From the NCBI RefSeq assembly GCF_001431425.1, contig NZ_LDJG01000006.1, positions 143,977 to 207,976 of the forward strand: a DNA stretch of 64,000 nt. Reading direction: 5' to 3'. Position 1 is the stretch's first letter; the number at the start of each line of letters is the position of its first letter. The position numbers and the translations under genes are program-made. Source of the DNA: Stenotrophomonas nitritireducens. GTDB lineage: Bacteria; Pseudomonadota; Gammaproteobacteria; Xanthomonadales; Xanthomonadaceae. The notes below the pieces were generated by a model, which ran no database searches, was not told the DNA's origin, and worked only from the letters and a program-made list of their open reading frames with translations. Below are positions 57,616 through 64,000 of the stretch, piece by piece.

Positions 57616-57648
57616 TCGCGCCTTCCGCTGCAATCACGCCTGAAACAG

Positions 57649-57680
57649 AAAGCCCGGCCCTGGCCGGGCTTTCTGCTTTT
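57649..57680 (+). terminator. Intrinsic terminator after rplQ
   Basis: AAAGCCCGG (57649-57657) pairs with CCGGGCTTT (57664-57672); CTGCTTTT follows. It ends the alpha operon 34 bases after the rplQ stop. The same hairpin core occurs after tRNA-Gln at 11621. Confidence 0.85.
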
Positions 57681-57944
57681 GGAGAATGCGGGATCCCGTC
57701 GAATGCGCTCGTGCATGGCTGGAGCGGTTGGCCGACAGAGGATGCCGCATGCTGTGTCGATGGCCGGATGCGAGCAGGCAGCGGCCGGCGGTGGGATGGC
57801 TTTTCGCCGGCCAGGGCGCTTCCCCCGCAACTTTGCGCTGGACAAGGCCGGACGTGCGCTCATGCGGGATCATCATGCGTGGCGATGCTGTCCTGCGGCG
57901 GCCGGCCTGTTACGCTTGCCCGATCATTGATCCGGAACGACGTG
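57681..57944 (+). other. Gene-free spacer before dsbB
   Basis: The 264 bases between the rplQ terminator and dsbB contain only shadow reading frames without ribosome sites or recognisable products. The dsbB promoter should be here; no convincing -35/-10 pair was found. Confidence 0.5.
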
Positions 57945-58460
57945 ATGAATCCTTTGCGGTGGAGTTTCCGCGCGCAGTGCCTGCTGGGCTTCCTGGCCTG
58001 CGCGGGCCTTCTGGCGTTCGCCATCTGGATGCAGTTGAAGATGGGGCTGGAGCCCTGTCCGCTGTGTATTTTCCAGCGCATCGCCTTCGCCGCGCTGGGC
58101 CTGGTGTTCCTGCTGGGCGCGCTGCACGGGCCCGCGTCGCGCGGCGGTCGCAGCCTCTATGGCGTATTCGCGTTCATCGCCGCGGCGGTGGGCGCCGGCA
58201 TCGCCGGGCGTCACGTCTACGTGCAGTTGCTGCCGAAGGAGCTGGGCAGCAGCTGTGGTCCGCCGTTGAGCTTCCTCAGCGAGACCATGGGGCCGTTCGA
58301 GGTGTTCCGTACCGTGCTTACCGGCACGGGCGACTGCGGCAACATCGACTGGACGTTCCTCGGCCTGAGCATGCCGATGTGGAGCTTGGTGTGGTTCGCG
58401 CTGCTTGGCGCCTGGGCCCTGCATGCCGGGCTGCGCACGCGCAGGACGCGCCTGTTCTGA
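57945..58460 (+). CDS. dsbB: Disulfide bond formation protein B
   Basis: DsbB reoxidises DsbA in the periplasm and passes electrons to quinones. The 171-residue inner-membrane protein has four hydrophobic segments. The quinone-linked cysteine pair is Cys38-Cys41 in EPCPLC and the loop pair Cys104 (SSCGPP) and Cys131 (GDCGN), spaced as in E. coli. Arg45 of FQRIAF, a quinone-site residue, is present. The ATG at 57945 gives the family length; the open frame continues upstream without meaning. Confidence 0.95.
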   Translation: MNPLRWSFRAQCLLGFLACAGLLAFAIWMQLKMGLEPCPLCIFQRIAFAALGLVFLLGALHGPASRGGRSLYGVFAFIAAAVGAGIAGRHVYVQLLPKELGSSCGPPLSFLSETMGPFEVFRTVLTGTGDCGNIDWTFLGLSMPMWSLVWFALLGAWALHAGLRTRRTRLF

Positions 58461-58505
58461 TTCCCCGATTCTCTGATTCCTCCCACGCATCGCAACGGTA
58501 AGCGC

Positions 58506-59885
58506 ATGAACCTGTCCCACTCCTTGTCCCCGGCCGCCTCCGCATCGAACTGGGCGCCGGACAGCTGGCGTGGGCGGCCTGCGCTGCAGATGCCGACCTA
58601 TCCCGATCCGCAGGCGCTGGAAGCGGCGCTGGCGCAGCTGCGCCAGCTGCCCCCGTTGGTGACCTCGTGGGAGATCCTCGCGCTCAAGCAGCAGCTGGCC
58701 GAGGCGCAGGAGGGCAAGCGCTTCCTGCTGCAGGGTGGCGACTGCGCCGAGAATTTCGCCGACTGCGAGTCCGCCACGATTTCCAACCGGCTCAAGGTGC
58801 TGCTGCAGATGAGCCTGGTGCTGGTGCACGGACTGCGCAGGCCGGTGATACGGGTCGGGCGCTTCGCCGGGCAGTATGCAAAGCCGCGCTCGGCCGACAC
58901 CGAGACCCGCGACGGGGTGACCCTGCCCAGCTATCGCGGAGACGTGATCAATGCGCCGGAGTTCACCGAGGCCGCGCGCGTGCCCGATCCGCAGCGCATG
59001 ATCGTCGCCCATTCGCGTTCGGCGCTGACGATGAATTTCGTGCGCGCGCTGATCGATGGCGGCTTCGCCGACCTGCACCACCCCGAGTACTGGAACCTGA
59101 GCTGGATGGGCTGTTCGCCGCTGGCGGCGGAATACCAGAAGATGGTCGGCGCCATCGGCGATGCGGTGCGGTTCATGGAGACGCTGTCCGGCGCGCAGGT
59201 GCACAACCTCAACCGGGTCGATTTCTACACCTCCCACGAGGCGCTGCTGCTGCCCTACGAGCAGGCGCTGACCCGGCAGGTACCGCGCCAGCATGGCTGG
59301 TTCAACCTGAGCACGCACTATCCGTGGATCGGCATGCGCACCGCGGCACTGGATGGAGCGCACGTGGAGTACCTGCGCGGGGTGCGCAACCCGATCGCGA
59401 TCAAGGTGGGGCCATCGGTGCAGCCGGATCAGCTGCTGCGCCTGATCGATACGCTCAATCCCGACGACGAGCCGGGCCGGTTGAGCTTCATCCATCGCAT
59501 GGGCGCGGCGCAGATCGCGGACAAGCTGCCGCCGCTGCTCGATGCGGTGAGGCGCGACGGCCGGCGCGTGCTGTGGGTGTGCGACGCGATGCACGGCAAT
59601 ACCGAGAGCACCAGCAACGGCTACAAGACCCGTCGCTTCGACAATATCCGCCGTGAGGTGGAGTTGTCCTTCGACCTGCATGCGGCGGCGGGCACGCGCC
59701 TGGGCGGCGTGCACCTGGAACTGACCGGCGAGGACGTCACCGAGTGCACCGGGGGCGCGCGCGAGCTCACCGAGGTGGACCTGGAGCGGGCCTATCGCTC
59801 GAGCGTGGATCCGCGCCTGAACTACGAGCAGTCGCTGGAGATCGCCATGGCGATCGTGCGCAAGCAGGGTAGCGTCGACGCATAG
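58506..59885 (+). CDS. Class II 3-deoxy-7-phosphoheptulonate synthase
   Basis: This enzyme joins PEP and erythrose-4-phosphate, the first shikimate-pathway step. The 459-residue protein is the class II (plant/actinobacterial) type, unrelated in length to the 350-residue AroF/G/H class I enzymes. The metal-binding Cys80 lies in LLQGGDCAENFADC and His363 in CDAMHGNTES. GCSPLAAEYQKMVG, HEALLLPYEQALTR and the end HLELTGEDVTECTGG are all typical. It starts 45 bases after dsbB. Whether a class I copy also exists lies outside this window. Confidence 0.95.
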   Translation: MNLSHSLSPAASASNWAPDSWRGRPALQMPTYPDPQALEAALAQLRQLPPLVTSWEILALKQQLAEAQEGKRFLLQGGDCAENFADCESATISNRLKVLLQMSLVLVHGLRRPVIRVGRFAGQYAKPRSADTETRDGVTLPSYRGDVINAPEFTEAARVPDPQRMIVAHSRSALTMNFVRALIDGGFADLHHPEYWNLSWMGCSPLAAEYQKMVGAIGDAVRFMETLSGAQVHNLNRVDFYTSHEALLLPYEQALTRQVPRQHGWFNLSTHYPWIGMRTAALDGAHVEYLRGVRNPIAIKVGPSVQPDQLLRLIDTLNPDDEPGRLSFIHRMGAAQIADKLPPLLDAVRRDGRRVLWVCDAMHGNTESTSNGYKTRRFDNIRREVELSFDLHAAAGTRLGGVHLELTGEDVTECTGGARELTEVDLERAYRSSVDPRLNYEQSLEIAMAIVRKQGSVDA

Positions 59886-59940
59886 GCGGCGTTCTGCGCG
59901 CGACCGTGGTCTTGCGGATGAAGGGTGTCGCGGCGATGGC

Positions 59941-59964
59941 GCGGCCCTGCGGAGCCGCCCCTAC
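59941..59964 (-). repeat. GTAG-headed REP element that contains the amidase stop codon
   Basis: Read on the minus strand, GTAG (59964-59961) is followed by arms GCGGC and GCCGC (59958-59954 and 59945-59941). The TAG of this head is the stop codon of the amidase gene. It lies between the convergent DAHP synthase and amidase genes. Confidence 0.55.
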
Positions 59965-61550
59965 GGCGTGGGTGCGAACGCCGGCGGCCTGCGTGCCCGG
60001 GTCAGTTGTTCGTAGGCGTGCCCCAGTTCCAGCAGGCGCGGTTCGCTCCATGCGGGGCCCATGAACAGCAACCCAAGCGGCAGGCCATTGGCGTGGCCCA
60101 TGGGCACGCTCAGGCTGGGGTAGCCGGCCACGGCGGCGGCGCCGTAGCTGCCGCCAGGGTAGTCGTCGCCCTTGCCCGGCGTCGTGCGCCAGGCCGCGCC
60201 GGTGGTGGGGGCGATCAACGCATCGAGCCGGTCCGCGCGCAGCGTGGCGTCGATGCCCTCGGCGCCGGCGAGGCGGCGGGCGTTGCCGCGTGCGGCGATA
60301 TAGATCGGATCGTTGAGCGAGCCGGCCTGTTCGGCCTGCAGCAGCAGTTCCTGGCCGAAGAGGTGCAGCTCCTGCGATGCGTGGGCATCGTTGAAGGCGA
60401 TCAGGGCGCCGAGCGAAGCCACCGGGGTGCGCCATTGCTGGAAATAGCGGTTCAGCCCGTTCTTGAATTCGTACAACAGAACCGTCTGCTCGTCCTTTTC
60501 CCAGCCGTCCTCGCTGGGCAGGGCGGTGTCGATGACCGTGGCGCCGGCGGCACGCATCGCCGCCACTGCCTGGTCCAGCAGCGGTTTGATCTCCGCGCGC
60601 TCGGCAAGCGCGTTGCGCAGCACGCCGATGCGCGCGCCGTGCAGGGCGTCAGGGCGCAGGCGTGCACCGTAGTCGTATACGGCCCGCCCGGGCATCGTCG
60701 CGGTAGCCGGGTCGGATTCGTCGCGGCCGGCCATGGCTGCCAGCAGCAGCGCGGCATCGGCAACGCTGCGCGCCATCGGTCCGGCGGTGTCCTGGCTGAA
60801 GGAAATCGGGATGATGCCATCGCGACTGACCAGGCCCACGGTCGGCTTGAGTCCGACGATGCCGGTGACGGCTGCCGGGCAGACGATGCTGCCGTCGGTT
60901 TCGGTACCGATGGCAGCCACGGCCAGGTTGGCGGCGACGGCCACGGCGCTGCCCGAACTGGAACCACAGGGGTTGCGGTCCAGCGCATACGGGTTGCGGG
61001 TCTGGCCGCCCAGCGCGCTCCAGCCCGAGGTCGAGCCGGTGGAGCGGAAATTGGCCCATTCGCTCAGGTTGGTCTTGCCCAGGATCACCGCGCCGGCCTC
61101 GCGCAGGCGCTGCACCAGGAAGGCGTCGCGCCGTGGGCGGAACGTTTTCAGCGCCAGCGAACCGGCGGTGTTGTGCATGGGCGTGGCGCCGATGTTGTCC
61201 TTGAGCAGGATCGGCATGCCGTGCAGCGGGCCGCGGATACGGCCGGCGCGGCGTTCGGCGTCGCGCTGGGCGGCTTCACGGCGCGCGGCGGGATTGATCT
61301 CGATCACCGAGCGCAGCGCCGGGCCTGCGCGGTCGAGCAGGGCGATGCGGCGCAGGTAGGCGTCGGTGAGGGTGACGCTGTCGAGCTCGCCAGCGGTGAT
61401 CCGCGCCTGCAGCTCGGCGATGCCGGCTTCCTGGTAGGGGAACGGCGGTTCGCCTGCCGGGGTGGCGCTGGAGGTCCGCTGGCAGGCGCAGCACAGCATT
61501 GCCGCCAGCATGGGCAGGAGCAGTCGGGAATGCTTCGGGATGGGCCGCAT
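59961..61550 (-). CDS. Exported amidase-signature family hydrolase
   Basis: The 529-residue precursor belongs to the amidase-signature family, which cleaves C-N amide bonds with a Ser-cisSer-Lys triad. The residues are Lys117 in LLKDNIGA, cis-Ser197 in CGSSSGSA and nucleophile Ser221 in ETDGSIVCPA (24 apart, as in the family). The N-terminus (LLLPMLAAMLCCACQ) is a signal peptide, possibly with lipid attachment at a Cys near 20-23, although the lipobox is not canonical. It is not GatA: the protein is exported and stands alone. The ATG at 61550 was preferred over one 66 bases upstream that delays the signal. Substrate unknown. Confidence 0.88.
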   Translation of the reverse strand: MRPIPKHSRLLLPMLAAMLCCACQRTSSATPAGEPPFPYQEAGIAELQARITAGELDSVTLTDAYLRRIALLDRAGPALRSVIEINPAARREAAQRDAERRAGRIRGPLHGMPILLKDNIGATPMHNTAGSLALKTFRPRRDAFLVQRLREAGAVILGKTNLSEWANFRSTGSTSGWSALGGQTRNPYALDRNPCGSSSGSAVAVAANLAVAAIGTETDGSIVCPAAVTGIVGLKPTVGLVSRDGIIPISFSQDTAGPMARSVADAALLLAAMAGRDESDPATATMPGRAVYDYGARLRPDALHGARIGVLRNALAERAEIKPLLDQAVAAMRAAGATVIDTALPSEDGWEKDEQTVLLYEFKNGLNRYFQQWRTPVASLGALIAFNDAHASQELHLFGQELLLQAEQAGSLNDPIYIAARGNARRLAGAEGIDATLRADRLDALIAPTTGAAWRTTPGKGDDYPGGSYGAAAVAGYPSLSVPMGHANGLPLGLLFMGPAWSEPRLLELGHAYEQLTRARRPPAFAPTP

Positions 61551-61724
61551 GCCGCGCAGGCTATCGGGCCGGGCCAGCCTTGGCAAACCCACGCCCGGGG
61601 CCATGCCGGCATCCATGGCCGGAGTGCCGCCGCGTGCGGTTCAGTGCGATGTCTGGCGCAGACCGGCAAGGAGAGGTCGCGCGCGAACCTGTCCCCGCCG
61701 CAAGGCTCCCCGGGGGATCGATCT

Positions 61725-62207
61725 TCAGCGCGCGGCCGGCGGCCGGCGTTTGCCGATGTCCCTGGCCAGCACCCAGACCACGAGGATGTTGACGGCCAGC
61801 AGCAGCCACGAGGCCCAGCCGGGATGGCGGACGATGGCGTAGATGTCCAGCGGCAGGTACAACGCCGCGGAAATGCAGCCCAGCCACGAAGCCCAGGCCT
61901 TGGCGCGCCACAGGCCCCAGGCTTCCAGCGAGCGCAGCAGGCCGTAGGCGACCAGGGCGATGGCGCCGACGTGCACGGTGTCGGGCGTGATCATGTCCAG
62001 CAGCGTGGAGAACGAGCCGTGCTCCGGATCGGCACCGACGCGGCGGATCAGCGTATTGACGATGTTGCGCAGGGGAGCGGGCCCGGAGATCTCCAGGCCC
62101 GCGGCGGCGAGGAAGGCCAGCACGGCCTTGACCGCTTCCAGCAGTGCGATGGCGGCAAGTCCCGGATGCGCATGCGGATCCGGGTTGTAGGGCTTGCGCG
62201 CGGACAA
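61725..62207 (-). CDS. DUF2127-like small membrane protein
   Basis: The 160-residue protein has four hydrophobic segments: about 17-38, 78-93 (GAIALVAYGLLRSLEAWG), 103-120 and 131-148. The motif EAWGLWRAKAWASWLG and the early helix GLAAIALLEAVKAVLAFLA suit the DUF2127 family of unknown function. It begins 5 bases after the end of typA on the same strand, so it may be read from the same transcript. The following 174 bases to the amidase start show no gene. Confidence 0.7.
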   Translation of the reverse strand: MSARKPYNPDPHAHPGLAAIALLEAVKAVLAFLAAAGLEISGPAPLRNIVNTLIRRVGADPEHGSFSTLLDMITPDTVHVGAIALVAYGLLRSLEAWGLWRAKAWASWLGCISAALYLPLDIYAIVRHPGWASWLLLAVNILVVWVLARDIGKRRPPAAR

Positions 62208-62212
62208 GTCGA

Positions 62213-64000
62213 TCAGCCGGCGCGGGAGGCGCGCTTGCGGTCGCTTTCGGTCAGGAACTTCTTGCGCAGGCGGATTTCCTTCGGCGTGATTTCCACCAGC
62301 TCGTCGTCATCGATGAAGTCCAGGGCCTGTTCCAGCGAGAACTTGATGGCCGGGGTCAGCTGGATCGCATCGTCCTTGCCCGAAGCGCGCATGTTGGTCA
62401 GCGGCTTGGTCTTGATCGCGTTGACGGTCAGGTCGTTGTCCTTGGAGTGGATGCCGATCAGCTGGCCTTCGTACACGTTGTCGCCTTCGGCGGCGAACAG
62501 CTTGCCGCGTTCCTGCAGCGGGCCCAGCGAGTAGGCCGGGGTGGCGCCCGGGGCATTGGCGATCATCACGCCGTTCAGGCGCTTGGCGATGGCGCCCTGT
62601 TCCTTCGGACCGTAGTGGTCGAACACGTGGAACAGCAGGCCCGAACCCTGGGTCAGGGTCTTGAACTCGTTCTGGAAGCCGATCAGGCCACGCGCCGGGA
62701 TCTTGAAGTCCAGGCGCACGCGGCCCTTGCCGTCCGGCTCCATGCCTTCCAGCAGCGCCTTGCGGGTGCCCAGCTTTTCCATCACGCCGCCCTGGTGCTG
62801 CTCTTCGATGTCCACCACCAGCTGTTCGATCGGCTCCATCAGCTGGCCGTCGATTTCCTTGATGATCACTTCCGGGCGCGACACGGCCAGCTCGTAGCCT
62901 TCACGGCGCATGGTTTCGATCAGCACCGACAGGTGCAGCTCGCCACGGCCGGAGACCAGGAACTTGTCGGCGTCTTCGAGCAGCTCGACCTTCAGCGCCA
63001 CGTTGTGCACGGTCTCGCGCTCCAGGCGTTCCTTCAGCTGGCGGCTGGTCAGGAACTTGCCGCCGGACAGGTCCTTGTTGCCGGCGAACGGCGAGTTGTT
63101 GACCTGGAAGGTCATCGAGATGGTCGGTTCGTCCACGGTCAGGGCCGGCAGCGCCTCCGGGGTGTCCAGCGCGCAGACGGTGTCGGAGATGGTCAGTTCC
63201 TGGATGCCGGAGATGGCGATGATGTCGCCGGCCTGGGCTTCCTCGACCTCGATGCGTTCCAGGCCCATGAAGCCCAGCACCTGCAGGACCTTGCCCTGGC
63301 GCTTCTTGCCTTCGCGGTCGATCACGATGACCGGCTGGTTCTTCTTGACCTTGCCGCGCTGCACGCGGCCGATGCCGATCACGCCGACGAAATTGTTGTA
63401 GTCCAGCTGGCTGACGCGCATCTGGAACGGGCCTTCCGGATCCACGTCCGGCACCGGCACGTACTTCATGATCGCTTCGAACAGCGGGGTCATGTCGCCC
63501 GAGCGCACGGTGTCTTCCAGGCCGGCGTAGCCGTTCAGGCCCGAGGCATAGACGATCGGGAAATCCAGCTGCTCGTTGGTGGCGCCGAGCTTGTCGAACA
63601 GGTCGAACACCTGGTCGATCACCCACTCCGGACGCGCGCCCGGGCGATCCACCTTGTTGACCACGACGATCGGCTTGAAGCCCATCGCGAAGGCCTTCTG
63701 GGTGACGAAGCGGGTCTGCGGCATCGGGCCGTCCATCGCGTCGACGAGGATCAGCACCGAGTCGACCATCGACAGCACGCGCTCCACCTCGCCGCCGAAG
63801 TCGGCGTGTCCGGGGGTGTCGACGATGTTGATGCGGTTGCCATTCCACTTGATGGCCGTGTTCTTGGCCAGGATGGTGATGCCGCGTTCCTTTTCCTGGT
63901 CGTTGCTGTCCATGACGCGCTCGGCGAGCACCGTGCGCTCGCCCAGCGTGTCGGAATTCTTGAGCAGGCAGTCAACCAGGGTGGTCTTGCCATGGTCGAC
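62213..64000 (-). CDS. typA: Ribosome-associated GTPase TypA/BipA (5' end outside the window)
   Basis: BipA is a translational GTPase of the EF-G family that aids 50S assembly and growth at low temperature. The visible 595 codons start inside the P-loop ([13 protein letters not shown]); about 15 N-terminal residues are missing. The effector motif [34 protein letters not shown] and the BipA-specific C-terminal region [19 protein letters not shown] are present. The end carries [19 protein letters not shown]. It is the only gene cut by the right edge. Confidence 0.97.
   Translation of the reverse strand, partial: VDHGKTTLVDCLLKNSDTLGERTVLAERVMDSNDQEKERGITILAKNTAIKWNGNRINIVDTPGHADFGGEVERVLSMVDSVLILVDAMDGPMPQTRFVTQKAFAMGFKPIVVVNKVDRPGARPEWVIDQVFDLFDKLGATNEQLDFPIVYASGLNGYAGLEDTVRSGDMTPLFEAIMKYVPVPDVDPEGPFQMRVSQLDYNNFVGVIGIGRVQRGKVKKNQPVIVIDREGKKRQGKVLQVLGFMGLERIEVEEAQAGDIIAISGIQELTISDTVCALDTPEALPALTVDEPTISMTFQVNNSPFAGNKDLSGGKFLTSRQLKERLERETVHNVALKVELLEDADKFLVSGRGELHLSVLIETMRREGYELAVSRPEVIIKEIDGQLMEPIEQLVVDIEEQHQGGVMEKLGTRKALLEGMEPDGKGRVRLDFKIPARGLIGFQNEFKTLTQGSGLLFHVFDHYGPKEQGAIAKRLNGVMIANAPGATPAYSLGPLQERGKLFAAEGDNVYEGQLIGIHSKDNDLTVNAIKTKPLTNMRASGKDDAIQLTPAIKFSLEQALDFIDDDELVEITPKEIRLRKKFLTESDRKRASRAG

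Noticed and set aside
57679..57930. Small plus-strand frames between rplQ and dsbB as genes
   Set aside because: No ribosome site, no hydrophobic or domain pattern, and the longest runs into dsbB out of frame.

Overview
The window is 64 kb of a high-GC gammaproteobacterial chromosome. Protein sequences and gene order point to the Xanthomonadaceae (Stenotrophomonas, Pseudoxanthomonas or a close relative). The main evidence is an RpoB and RpoC of xanthomonad type, a homologue of the Xanthomonas bacterial O-GlcNAc transferase next to prfA, the order lolB-ispE-tRNA-Gln-prs-rplY-pth-ychF, and GTAG-headed REP palindromes of the kind known from Stenotrophomonas. The genus cannot be fixed from this sequence alone.

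Layout. 1-4055: tail of an unidentified gene, REP cluster, a PPK2-type polyphosphate kinase (minus), then a three-gene plus-strand operon of an SPFH/SHOCT protein, a zinc-ribbon membrane protein and a small membrane protein. 4049-8205 (minus): hemA-prfA, then the O-GlcNAc transferase homologue. 8274-15161 (plus): TPR protein-lolB-ispE, tRNA-Gln, prs, rplY, pth, ychF. 15448-20612: a TonB-dependent receptor (minus), diverging from a cyanophycinase-like peptidase and followed by a periplasmic isoaspartyl peptidase. Together they read as a candidate uptake and breakdown locus for cyanophycin or beta-aspartyl peptides. 20664-39693: tRNA-Tyr/Gly/Thr-tuf1, tRNA-Trp-secE-nusG, rplKA, rplJL-rpoBC, rpsLG-fusA-tuf2, ended by a strong terminator.

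39694-42896 breaks the usual str-S10 junction with a REP array and a large secreted M14 metallopeptidase. 43296-57615 holds the S10, spc and alpha ribosomal operons (rpsJ to rplQ), with secY and rpoA. The gene order is the classical one, but several intergenic gaps are enlarged and carry strong hairpins. One of these, between rpsN and rpsH, is a textbook intrinsic terminator. rpmJ is not at its usual place after secY. 57945-64000: dsbB, a class II DAHP synthase, and on the minus strand an exported amidase, a small DUF2127-like membrane protein and the incomplete typA/bipA.

Most of the window is core gene-expression machinery. The less ordinary parts are the cyanophycin-type locus, the bacterial OGT, the SPFH/zinc-ribbon operon, the M14 insertion, two tuf genes that form a mosaic of identical and divergent blocks, two genes whose TAG stop is supplied by an adjoining REP, and the hairpins inside the spc operon. 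Function calls rest on recognising protein sequence and motifs by eye; no database search was run.
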